Below, piece by piece: positions 26,716-35,007 of a DNA stretch of 64,000 nt. The notes under the pieces are model-generated. The model saw only the letters and a program-made list of their open reading frames with translations. It did not search any database and had not been told where the DNA came from. The stretch lies in NCBI RefSeq assembly GCF_014041915.1, contig NZ_CP059472.1, forward strand, positions 1,798,001 to 1,862,000, in the 5' to 3' direction. This stretch comes from Marnyiella aurantia (GTDB lineage Bacteria > Bacteroidota > Bacteroidia > Flavobacteriales > Weeksellaceae). A program made the position numbers and the translations under genes. Positions within the stretch are counted from its first letter, which is position 1; each line of letters begins with the position of its first letter.

Positions 26716-27336
26716 TTAGAATTGGTAACCCAAGCCAGCCATCAGCATACTGGGTCGGTTATCATAGCGGATTACAGCATCCGTATTATTGTTTATGAAC
26801 TCCCGCTGGTCTTTGGAGAAAGAACCTTCATATCTTCCGGAAATAATAATACTCCTTATTTTAACCTGAGCACCGAGTTGATACCCTACTGTAAAGTTAT
26901 TTTCAGCGTTTTCCTTAAAGTCATTGTACTGGTTTTCTGAGCTTAGGTTGTGGCTGGCTACCGGACCTGCATAAATCCCTACTGTCTCCCCCCATACATT
27001 ATAACCTAACAGCACAGGTAGGTCTGCACGGTTACTTTTTGCTTCAATCTTTGAGTCAGTGATTGGCTCGGTAAGTTCATTTGTAAATGTAGTGTAGTAA
27101 AGTTCAGGCATTACAAATAGGCCGCTTACCAGATTAACCTTCACGGAAAGACCTGCGTTAAAGCCTACATTGGTTTTACCTTCAGCTTCAAAAGCCTCCT
27201 CGGCACCTGCCTTTACACTTTCCCAGGTTGGTTTTCCCGCCGGAAAAAGACCGTGAGCTTTAACAGCAACCGCCACCTGAGCGGATGCACATACAGAAGT
27301 GAAGACGAGCGCAGTGGCTAATAGTTTAATTTTCAT
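26716..27336 (-). CDS. Outer membrane beta-barrel protein (PorT-like)
   Basis: A 206-residue protein with a signal peptide (cut after ASAQ) and alternating beta strands with a terminal aromatic (GLGYQF), as in small 8-strand barrels of the OmpA/PorT-like group. Its start codon lies 11 bp inside mlaF, so it is translationally coupled to the MlaE-MlaF lipid transporter genes. A role as an outer membrane partner is possible but only inferred from this coupling. Confidence 0.7.
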   Translation of the reverse strand: MKIKLLATALVFTSVCASAQVAVAVKAHGLFPAGKPTWESVKAGAEEAFEAEGKTNVGFNAGLSVKVNLVSGLFVMPELYYTTFTNELTEPITDSKIEAKSNRADLPVLLGYNVWGETVGIYAGPVASHNLSSENQYNDFKENAENNFTVGYQLGAQVKIRSIIISGRYEGSFSKDQREFINNNTDAVIRYDNRPSMLMAGLGYQF

Positions 27337-28138
27337 CAGTCTTAGGATTAGTTACAATATTTTCAATGGATGTTTTGTCGTTCGTCAGGAAATATTCCCG
27401 GAGTTCTTTAAACAGTTCTGAGGAATAAACGAAGTCAATAAGATTTTTATTGCGTGCAGTAATTACATTATCCTTATTGCCTTCCCATTCCTTAATACCC
27501 AGACGCAGGTAAACAATTTTTTCGCCAATTGTCATTACCGAGTTCATATCGTGAGTATTTATGATCGTTGTAGTTTTGTATTCCTTTGTAATATCAACCA
27601 AAAGATCATCAATAACATTCGCAGTGTACGGATCCAGACCGGAATTAGGTTCGTCACAGAAAAGGTATTTCGGGTTGTTTACAATGGCACGTGCAATGGC
27701 CACTCTTTTCTGCATTCCGCCCGATATTTCTGCCGGAAACTTTCTGCCCGCCTTATCCAGGTGTACCCTTCCCATTACATCAAAAACCCGTCTTTTCTTC
27801 TCCCTGAATGTCAGGTTGGTAAACATATCCAGCGGAAACATAATGTTTTCCTCCACGGTCATGGAGTCAAACAGTGCACTACCCTGAAATACAGTGCCGA
27901 TTTCGGCGCGCAGGATCTGCTTTTCCTCACGTTTCATTTGTGTAATATCGCGACCGTCAAAAAGTATCCCACCACTCGTAGGTTCGTAAACATTGAGCAG
28001 CGATTTCAGAAAGACAGTCTTGCCGGAGCCACTTTGCCCGATAATGAGATTTACCTTGCCGGTCTCAAAGGTTGTGGATATACCTTTAAGGACTTCAGTT
28101 TCGTCAAATTTTTTACGGAGGTCTTTAATTTCTATCAT
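27326..28138 (-). CDS. mlaF: MlaF-like ABC transporter ATP-binding protein
   Basis: A 270-residue ATPase of the Mla/MCE phospholipid transport system at the inner membrane. Walker A is GQSGSGKT (34-41), the signature is ISGGMQKR, Walker B is LFCDEPNSGLDP, and the switch His is in NTHDM. The start at 28138 overlaps the mlaE stop codon by one base (TAATG), the usual coupling; longer forms reach into mlaE. The substrate-binding MCE protein MlaD is encoded separately at 39.9 kb. Confidence 0.9.
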   Translation of the reverse strand: MIEIKDLRKKFDETEVLKGISTTFETGKVNLIIGQSGSGKTVFLKSLLNVYEPTSGGILFDGRDITQMKREEKQILRAEIGTVFQGSALFDSMTVEENIMFPLDMFTNLTFREKKRRVFDVMGRVHLDKAGRKFPAEISGGMQKRVAIARAIVNNPKYLFCDEPNSGLDPYTANVIDDLLVDITKEYKTTTIINTHDMNSVMTIGEKIVYLRLGIKEWEGNKDNVITARNKNLIDFVYSSELFKELREYFLTNDKTSIENIVTNPKTDEN

Positions 28139-28890
28139 TACCCTAAAATAATCTGTGTTAATATTAATTCTGAAATAATGATGAAAACCATGGTCCAAAC
28201 TACAGCCTGCGTGCTGGACCGTCCTACTTCCAGCGAGCCACCGCTTACGTTATATCCAAAAAAAGAGGGAACACTGGCAATAATAAAGGCGAAAACGATC
28301 GTTTTAATAAATGCGTAATAATAAAACAGCATTGGCATATACATTTGCACCCCCGTTGTAAAATCCGAAATGGTCCAGTTGCCAGTAAGTTCGCCAGCTG
28401 CGAACCCTCCCATAATACCTACCGCCATACTTAAGCCTATAAGCAGCGGATTGTAGATGACGCAGGCCAGTATCTTTGGCAAAATCAGAAAGTTGGGTGA
28501 GTTTACACCCATAATATCCAATGCATCTATCTGTTCTGTAACCCTCATCGTACCAATACTGGAAGCGATATAAGAACCCACCTTACCGGCAAGAATGAGG
28601 CTGATGATAGTGGGTGAAAATTCCAGTACGAGAACCGCTTTAGTTGCATATCCAATAAATGGTGTAGGGATCGGTATAGATGAGGAACTGAAATTATTGA
28701 ACATCTGGATGGCGGTAACGGCTCCTACAAAGACGGAAGTGAAGACTACCAATCCAAATGAATTTACACCCAGATCATTTATTTCCCTGAAAAAAAGTTT
28801 AATGAAAACCGACATTTTCTGTGGTGTTCTTATGGCTTTTCCAAGCAGCAGAAAATATTCTCCGAAGGCGGTTAGGAACTTTTTAATCAT
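28138..28890 (-). CDS. mlaE: MlaE-like ABC transporter permease
   Basis: A 250-residue membrane permease of the MlaE family with five to six helices. VGAVTAIQMFNNF is the conserved amphipathic entry, and LAGKVGSYIASSIGTMRVTEQIDALDIMG the coupling region that contacts MlaF. MlaE works as a dimer with MlaF and MCE subunits to move phospholipids between the membranes; direction is debated. It lies 40 bp downstream of the glycosylphosphotransferase gene. Confidence 0.9.
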   Translation of the reverse strand: MIKKFLTAFGEYFLLLGKAIRTPQKMSVFIKLFFREINDLGVNSFGLVVFTSVFVGAVTAIQMFNNFSSSSIPIPTPFIGYATKAVLVLEFSPTIISLILAGKVGSYIASSIGTMRVTEQIDALDIMGVNSPNFLILPKILACVIYNPLLIGLSMAVGIMGGFAAGELTGNWTISDFTTGVQMYMPMLFYYYAFIKTIVFAFIIASVPSFFGYNVSGGSLEVGRSSTQAVVWTMVFIIISELILTQIILG

Positions 28891-28930
28891 TCTGCTAAAT
28901 TAATGTTTTTAAAATAAAAATTTCGCCGGA

Positions 28931-30307
28931 TCAGCCTGCTTTTTTGTCTCCCCCAATCACCAGAAATACAGTTTTTAAGATGATGACCAAATCCAGGACC
29001 ATGCTCCAGTTTTTTACGTAAAAGGTGTCAGCAAGAATGCGTTTTTTCATTTCAATACTCATATCGCCATAATCGCCCCGCAACCCGTTTACCTGTGCCA
29101 GACCTGTAATCCCCGGCTTTACCATACTCCGGATGGCGTACCGGCCGATACGGGTTTTATAGTAGTCATCCACCAGCAGCATATGGGGCCGCGGCCCCAC
29201 GACGGACATATGTCCCAGAAGGACATTAATGAACTGAGGCATTTCATCAATACTCGTAAACCGGAGGAATTTTCCCACTGCAGTTATCCGGTCATCGTTC
29301 TTCTGTGTAGTTCTGGTAGTAGATTCCCCATTAACCACCATCGTGCGGAATTTTATGCAGTGAAAAACCCGGTCATGCAGGCCATATCGCTTTTGCCTGA
29401 AGAAAACCGGTCCTTTGCTGTCCAGCTTAATAAGCAGTGCTATAAAAGGAAATAACCATGAACAGACCGTGACAAGGATTATAAGTGAAAACAGAAGATC
29501 CCAAACGCGTTTCAGGAAGAAATTGGTGAAATATTGCAGCGGGAATTTAGCTTGTGTAAGTACAGGCTGTGTTTCTATATAATTTAGTTCATAATTGAAG
29601 AAATTACTGTGGTCAACTTCCGGAATAAGTGCAATGCGAACCTTGCAGAGTTCCGCCTGGCGGAAAATTTCACTTCGTACTTCGGTTGATATACCTGCAT
29701 TATCAGCCGGCATATACAGTGTGTAGATTCCGTTCTGACGCCAGAATTCCACAAGCTCTTCAGTTTTTACAGGTCCATCCGGGTAATCATAGATGATTAG
29801 ACCATAATCATTACGGGTGCGCAACACCTCTTCAAGAATTTGCAGTGCATCACTCTTCGCGCCCAGAAACATTATATTCCGGATGTTAATACCCATACTG
29901 CGTATGGACTTCAGCAGGAAGAAAATTGCAGACTTTAGCAGGAAAAAGATGATGAATATGCTGATTGCCAAATCGAAACGTTCGCTTTTCAGAAAAATGT
30001 TATTGCTCACTTTTCCAAGCAGGATAATCCCGAACAGAAAGATAAGAATATGTGTTACTATCCTTTCAAGATACAGCGTATAGGTAAGGTTCCTGGGGAT
30101 ATCATACAGTCGCGTTCGCCCACTCAGCAGTATCCAGAAAAGGGTAAGCAGCAGGATAGACATTGAGTTCTGCTCCCAGTCTATATCCTTTATCTTAAGG
30201 TCAATATTTCGTCGGATAAAGAAAAATACAAAAACTGCTGCGATAATCAGTATATCGAGCAGAATAATGAATCCTTTAAAATACCGTGAAAACCGAAGTT
30301 GTTGCAT
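28931..30307 (-). CDS. Polyprenyl glycosylphosphotransferase (exopolysaccharide initiation)
   Basis: A 458-residue WbaP/WcaJ-type enzyme that transfers a sugar 1-phosphate to undecaprenyl phosphate, the first step of exopolysaccharide, capsule or O-antigen assembly. Four N-terminal membrane segments (about residues 10-135) lead to a CoA-binding-like domain. Then comes a further hydrophobic helix (about 275-295) and the catalytic domain with KFRTM, the Asp-Glu of SIDEMPQF, VGPRPH and KPGITGLAQVNG. The sugar (glucose or galactose) cannot be told. No polysaccharide cluster flanks it here. Confidence 0.9.
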   Translation of the reverse strand: MQQLRFSRYFKGFIILLDILIIAAVFVFFFIRRNIDLKIKDIDWEQNSMSILLLTLFWILLSGRTRLYDIPRNLTYTLYLERIVTHILIFLFGIILLGKVSNNIFLKSERFDLAISIFIIFFLLKSAIFFLLKSIRSMGINIRNIMFLGAKSDALQILEEVLRTRNDYGLIIYDYPDGPVKTEELVEFWRQNGIYTLYMPADNAGISTEVRSEIFRQAELCKVRIALIPEVDHSNFFNYELNYIETQPVLTQAKFPLQYFTNFFLKRVWDLLFSLIILVTVCSWLFPFIALLIKLDSKGPVFFRQKRYGLHDRVFHCIKFRTMVVNGESTTRTTQKNDDRITAVGKFLRFTSIDEMPQFINVLLGHMSVVGPRPHMLLVDDYYKTRIGRYAIRSMVKPGITGLAQVNGLRGDYGDMSIEMKKRILADTFYVKNWSMVLDLVIILKTVFLVIGGDKKAG

Positions 30308-30349
30308 GAACTCAAATCAGATCCTAAAAGTAAGTAAATTTACGGTTAC

Positions 30350-30979
30350 TCAGGGAATGTTGAGGTATTTATGAGTCTGCACTGAGGCTTGCCAGCGTGG
30401 ATTCTGAAGGATGAAATCTGTTATAAGCGGGTAAATCTCATCTCTTTTGCTCCATTCGCTCTGCAGATACAGCTTACAGTTAGGACCAACTTTGGCCGCC
30501 TGTTCTTCTGCAAATTTAAGGTCATGGCGGTTAAAGACAATTACCTTAAGTTCGTGCGCCATCCCGTAAATTTCGGCCTGGGGCAAGCCCGTTTTTTTAG
30601 GTGACAAGGTAATCCAGTCCAGGATACCGCTGCGTGAATATGCACCGGACGTTTCAATATGAATGGTACAACCCAACTCCTTTAAACGGAGTGTCAGGAG
30701 TTCCAGATTCCACATCAGAGGTTCGCCTCCGGTAAGGACAACGGTTTTACAATGGCTCGCTGCCGTTTCCGCGACTTGGTTCACATCCATCAGTGGATGT
30801 AGTGTGGGGTCCCAGCTTTCCTTTACATCACACCAATGGCAGCCCACATCGCAACCGCCAAGCCGTATAAAATAGGCTGCGGTTCCCGTGTGGGCACCTT
30901 CGCCCTGAATGGTGTAAAAATGTTCCATTACCGGAAGCATTTTTCCTTCTTTCAATACTATTTCCTGATCTGTCGTCAT
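30350..30979 (-). CDS. queE: 7-carboxy-7-deazaguanine synthase
   Basis: A 209-residue radical SAM enzyme that makes 7-carboxy-7-deazaguanine in the queuosine pathway. The cluster motif CX3CX2C is C43, C47 and C50 (GGCDVGCHWCDV). The N-terminal FYTIQGEGAHTG and TGGEPLM (SAM-binding GGE motif) are typical of QueE. It follows folD by 8 bp; FolD supplies one-carbon folates and the pair is probably one transcript. No queC, queD or queF is in the window. Confidence 0.92.
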   Translation of the reverse strand: MTTDQEIVLKEGKMLPVMEHFYTIQGEGAHTGTAAYFIRLGGCDVGCHWCDVKESWDPTLHPLMDVNQVAETAASHCKTVVLTGGEPLMWNLELLTLRLKELGCTIHIETSGAYSRSGILDWITLSPKKTGLPQAEIYGMAHELKVIVFNRHDLKFAEEQAAKVGPNCKLYLQSEWSKRDEIYPLITDFILQNPRWQASVQTHKYLNIP

Positions 30980-30987
30980 TTAATTTT

Positions 30988-31863
30988 CTAAAATTTCCTT
31001 TTGTAGGCCAGCAGTGTGTTTTTCATCAGCATGGCGCGGGTCATCGGACCTACGCCTCCCGGTACAGGGGTGATCCAGGATGCTTTTTCGACACAACTGT
31101 CAAAGTCTACATCACCTTCCAGGTGGTAACCTTTGGGTCCCTCATCTTCAACACGGGATATACCTACATCAATAATCACGGCGCCATCTTTAATCATATC
31201 GCCTTTCAGGTACTTAGGAGCTCCCAGGGCTACAATTACAATATCTGCGCTTTTAGTATATTCTTCAATATTCTGAGTGTGACTGTGTACCACGGTTACC
31301 GTAGCATTGCCGGGGTTACCTTTTGTACTCATAAGGATGCTCATCGGTCTTCCGACAATTCGGCTGCGTCCTATAACCACACAGTGCTTCCCCTGGGTGG
31401 GAATATTATATCTTTCCAGCAAAGTCATGATGCCATAAGGTGTAGCAGGCAGGTAAGCTTCCATTTCAAGAGCCATTCTGCCGAAGTTCTCCGGGTGAAA
31501 ACCGTCTACATCTTTTTCAGGGCTTATCGCCTCAATCACTTTTTCTTCATCCATTCCCTTTGGAATAGGTAGTTGGACTATAAAACCGTCAATATCACTG
31601 TCCGCATTCAGTTTTTCAATTTCGCTCAGCAACTCAGTTTCAGTTATGGTGTCATTAAACTTCAGGAGTGAGGATTTGAATCCCACTTCCTTACAGTCCT
31701 TCACCTTGCTGCTTACATAGGCTTTGCTGGCACCGTTTTCGCCTACTAGTATCGCTGCTAAGTGTGGAGGTCTCTGTCCGGAAGAAACAATCTCGTCTAC
31801 TTCACTTTTAATTTCCTGTTTAATGTCTTTGGAGATCTTAAGTCCATCCAGAATCTGCGCCAT
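30988..31863 (-). CDS. folD: Bifunctional methylenetetrahydrofolate dehydrogenase/cyclohydrolase
   Basis: A 291-residue FolD enzyme that oxidises 5,10-methylene-THF to 10-formyl-THF in two steps. The substrate-site stretch VGENGASKAYVSSK includes the catalytic Lys. VIGRSRIVGRPM is the NADP-binding motif, and PVPGGVGPMT near the end is the family signature. The start at 31863 (MAQILDG) gives the usual length; 22 in-frame upstream codons are not conserved. A minus-strand -7 box (TAATTTTG, 31993-32000) leaves a leader of about 120 bases. Confidence 0.93.
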   Translation of the reverse strand: MAQILDGLKISKDIKQEIKSEVDEIVSSGQRPPHLAAILVGENGASKAYVSSKVKDCKEVGFKSSLLKFNDTITETELLSEIEKLNADSDIDGFIVQLPIPKGMDEEKVIEAISPEKDVDGFHPENFGRMALEMEAYLPATPYGIMTLLERYNIPTQGKHCVVIGRSRIVGRPMSILMSTKGNPGNATVTVVHSHTQNIEEYTKSADIVIVALGAPKYLKGDMIKDGAVIIDVGISRVEDEGPKGYHLEGDVDFDSCVEKASWITPVPGGVGPMTRAMLMKNTLLAYKRKF

Positions 31864-31992
31864 ATTTATTTTACTTTTATTATTTAATGTATCTTCAAAA
31901 TCATAACCAGGCCCCCTCAGTCTTAACAACTATACCAAAGCCCTTTTTTTCCCTGAAATTCTTGCTTTAATTACCTCTATTTTATACTGATG

Positions 31993-32000
31993 CAAAATTA
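31993..32000 (-). promoter_or_regulatory. -7 box for the folD operon
   Basis: TAATTTTG on the minus strand lies 129 bases upstream of folD. It would serve folD-queE and perhaps the following glycosylphosphotransferase and mla genes. Confidence 0.5.
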
Positions 32001-32038
32001 AAGTTATATTTTGGTGTTTGCACAGTAAGTCCGGCCTG

Positions 32039-33679
32039 TTATTTCTGATTTTTATAGTAGTTAATTAGGCCATTGGTTGAACTGTCATGGGAACTAACCT
32101 CTTCTTTGTCCTCAAGTTCAGGAAGTATCCTTCCCGCTAAGGTTTTTCCGAGCTCCACCCCAAACTGGTCGAAACTGAAAATATTCCAGATAATGCCCTG
32201 TACAAAAATTTTATGCTCATAAAGTGCGATGAGCTGTCCAAGTGAAAATGGCGTGAGTTCCCTGAATAAAAGAGAGCTGCTTGGTGTATTGCCGTGGAAT
32301 ACTTTATGATTCTGAATTTTTCTTATTTCTTCTTCGGACTTGCCTGCCTTCCTTAGTTCGTCCTGCACTTCGATGGGTGTTTTTCCAAACGCCAGCGCTT
32401 CTGTTTGGGCAAAGAAATTGGCGAGAAGTTTTTCCTGATGATCGGAAACATCATTGCAGGACTTCACAAACGCGATAAAATCTGCCGGAATAAACTCAGT
32501 TCCCTGATGGATGAGTTGATAAAAAGCATGTTGACCGTTGGTGCCTGGCTCGCCCCAAATTACAGGTCCGGTTTCATACTGAACGAAATGACCGTTGCGG
32601 TCCGTACATTTACCGTTGCTCTCCATGTCACCCTGCTGAAGATAAGCTGGGAAACGGTCGAGATACTGTGAATAGGGAAGTATTGCATAGGTTGAAGCGT
32701 GATGAAAATTTCTGTACCAGATTCCCAAAAGTGCCATGATAACAGGTACGTTTTCCTGAAACTCAGCTGTCCGGAAATGAATGTCAGTCTCATTTGCACC
32801 TTTCAGCAGCAGTTCAAAATTTTCATAGCCCACGGCCAGCACTATACTCAGACCAATAGCGCTCCACAGGGAATAACGGCCGCCTACCCAGTCCCAGAAC
32901 TTAAATATATTCTCTTCGGCTATGCCGAATTCCTTTACAGCTTCAGTGTTTGTGGAAAGTGCCACAAAATGTTTTGCCACATCATTTTGAGTGCCTTTGC
33001 GCAGGAACCAGGTTTTTGCAGATTCTGCATTTGTCATGGTCTCCTGGGTTGTAAAAGTCTTGGAGGCTATTATGAAAAGGGTAGTCTCTGGATCCAGTTC
33101 CTTAACTGTTTCAGCAATATGATTGCCGTCTACATTGGAAACGAAATGAACATTTAATTTGGTTCGGTAGTGCTTCAGTGCCCTGCACACCATTGCGGGT
33201 CCCAAATCTGAGCCGCCGATCCCTATATTCACAACATCGGTGATCTCTTTTCCGGAAAATCCTTTATGCCTGCCCGAAATTACCTCCTCAGAAAAGGACT
33301 TCATCTGGTTCAGAACCTTTTTTATGGCAGGTTTTATATTTACACCATCTACCCTGATTTCTTCCTCTGAAAAATCCCTAAGCGCCGTATGCAATACCGC
33401 CCGACCTTCTGTTTCGTTAATGATATCGCCGGCAAACATATTCTGAACAGCGGTCTTCAGTCCGCATTCTTCGGCTAAATTTTGCAATAGTTGAAAAGTC
33501 CTGTCGTCTATGAGATTTTTGGAAAAATCAAAGAGATAGTTTTCTCTCAGGACGGAAAATTGTCTGAACCTTTCGGAGTTATAATTGAAGAGTGTCCGCA
33601 GCTCAAAATCATTCTTGGCGAAATGTTCGCTAAGGGCCGTCCAGGCATTGGTTTGGGTAGGATTAATCTTGGGCAGCAT
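32039..33679 (-). CDS. pgi: Glucose-6-phosphate isomerase
   Basis: A 546-residue glycolytic isomerase (glucose 6-phosphate to fructose 6-phosphate). Signatures are [16 protein letters not shown] (about 147-162), [13 protein letters not shown] (about 208-220), the ESNGK active-site stretch (catalytic Glu, about 355), and [14 protein letters not shown] with the catalytic His. The C-terminal Lys lies in GRILPEL-adjacent sequence. Standard length for the long bacterial form; it stands alone on the minus strand. Confidence 0.95.
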   Translation of the reverse strand: MLPKINPTQTNAWTALSEHFAKNDFELRTLFNYNSERFRQFSVLRENYLFDFSKNLIDDRTFQLLQNLAEECGLKTAVQNMFAGDIINETEGRAVLHTALRDFSEEEIRVDGVNIKPAIKKVLNQMKSFSEEVISGRHKGFSGKEITDVVNIGIGGSDLGPAMVCRALKHYRTKLNVHFVSNVDGNHIAETVKELDPETTLFIIASKTFTTQETMTNAESAKTWFLRKGTQNDVAKHFVALSTNTEAVKEFGIAEENIFKFWDWVGGRYSLWSAIGLSIVLAVGYENFELLLKGANETDIHFRTAEFQENVPVIMALLGIWYRNFHHASTYAILPYSQYLDRFPAYLQQGDMESNGKCTDRNGHFVQYETGPVIWGEPGTNGQHAFYQLIHQGTEFIPADFIAFVKSCNDVSDHQEKLLANFFAQTEALAFGKTPIEVQDELRKAGKSEEEIRKIQNHKVFHGNTPSSSLLFRELTPFSLGQLIALYEHKIFVQGIIWNIFSFDQFGVELGKTLAGRILPELEDKEEVSSHDSSTNGLINYYKNQK

Positions 33680-33822
33680 ACGTGAGGTTTTTGGTCACCC
33701 GGTCGGGTTTTAAAGTGCTAATTTACGGAAAATTGTATGGATGGAGAAAAGCCACAGAAAAACCTCCGGCACACATGCCGAAGGTTAATAAATTCCTCTG
33801 TACATTTTATCTTACTGTACAA

Positions 33823-34733
33823 CTACTTGTCAGAAAGCTGCGGTTTCACGTGCAGATTTATTTTCCTCCTCCGCAGGAGATAGATTATCAGAGCACCCAC
33901 CAGTAGTAATGGCCAAAGTGTCACCAAGCCAACAATCAGTTTTTGGGTTAGGTAAAAGCCTTCAACAAAGGCATTCGTACTTTCATACAGGAAATTGGAT
34001 TTGTACTTATTGTCCATATTGCGCAGATTTGTAACCGCGATTTCTGCCACACGTACATTGGGTTCTTTCAGAAAAATATCTACTGTACTGTATTTAAGTC
34101 TGTCGCTCATCTGCATATTGGAAACCTTCTGATAGTTGCCCTCAGCCATATTCTGGTCTCCAAGTTTCACTTTGTCTTTGTTAGCCTGTATTTGGCTGAT
34201 GTTATTGGCAGTGCTTTTAATTCTGTCTGCCTCCAGCTTTGCCAGTTCAATATTAGCAGTTACATCTTCCGCAAGAATGACCCTGGAGTTCAAAAATATT
34301 TTGCGGTCATTGATGAACTGTAGCAGAACACCGAGTTTTTCGGTAGGGACCCGAACCTGCATATTGTTTTCAGTCTGGAATTTTCGCAGCATTACCGCAT
34401 TTTCATCACTGGTGTTAAAGGTTTCTTCGGAGATGACACGGGAATTGAGTCGGCTTGTGGTCACAAATCCACCCATTTCCTGCAAGGACTTTTCAATTGC
34501 TACGGTTGCTTCGTAAACATCTTTCACTTCCATATCCACTTCCGCGGTTTTAATGAATCTTTTTCCTTCTACCTGCATTGTTGCGGCTGTGCTGATGCTG
34601 TCGGTTACCGGGAAGGGACTGGCCAGTCCGTCCTGGGCTTCATCGGCACTGCCGGTATATTCACTCTATTACATGCGGCTACCATAAGCAGAAACATACT
34701 GCCTAAAACAATTTTTGATTTCAAAGTTTTCAT
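33823..34733 (-). CDS. DUF4349 lipoprotein, frameshifted near its N-terminus
   Basis: As assembled this gene is broken. The native start is the ATG at 34733 (MKTLKSKIVLG, lipobox VAACN, Cys about 21), but that frame stops after about 43 codons. The rest of the protein runs in another frame, open from about 34664 and containing EYTGSADEAQDGLASPFPV, then the ATG at 34578 and the DUF4349 domain. Restoring one base at 34660-34670 gives a continuous protein of about 303 residues. The domain has a long central coiled coil (about 130-175) and one C-terminal membrane helix (LIVGLVTLWPLLLVGALIIYLL) with a basic tail. Function unknown. Confidence 0.8.
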
Positions 34734-34758
34734 AAGCTGTCTTTTTGTTGATTTGTTA

Positions 34759-34778
34759 ATTCAAAATTGCTTTTGAAT
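34759..34778. repeat. 8-bp inverted repeat upstream of the DUF4349 gene
   Basis: ATTCAAAA (34759-34766) and TTTTGAAT (34771-34778) flank TTGC, 26 bp upstream of the native DUF4349 start. The 274-bp gap between that gene and lon holds this repeat and the lon terminator; nothing else is recognised. Confidence 0.4.
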
Positions 34779-34958
34779 ACTTATGAATCTTTGTAAAACA
34801 CTTTTATACTTTGCGTAAAACAATGTGTGTTTACAGAGGGTTGTAAATCAAGGGTTTGTAAAATTGGTTTCAGGAAGTTTCTACAAAACCTTATTTAAAA
34901 ATCATGATGAAAATGCAGAAAACAGGTTACTGAGAGTCAAACCGTTGTGGTTTTAAAC

Positions 34959-34984
34959 AAAAAAAACTCTTCAATTATGAAGAG
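34959..34984 (-). terminator. Rho-independent terminator of lon
   Basis: CTCTTCA and TGAAGAG (34967-34973 and 34978-34984) form a perfect 7-bp stem with a 4-base loop. On the minus strand an eight-base T-run follows. Confidence 0.85.
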
Positions 34985-35007
34985 CTTTTCAACGTAAATA
35001 AATTCGG

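Noticed and set aside
27551-28318. A 255-codon open frame on the plus strand
   Set aside because: It is antisense to mlaF and mlaE, which are certain; no protein family features.
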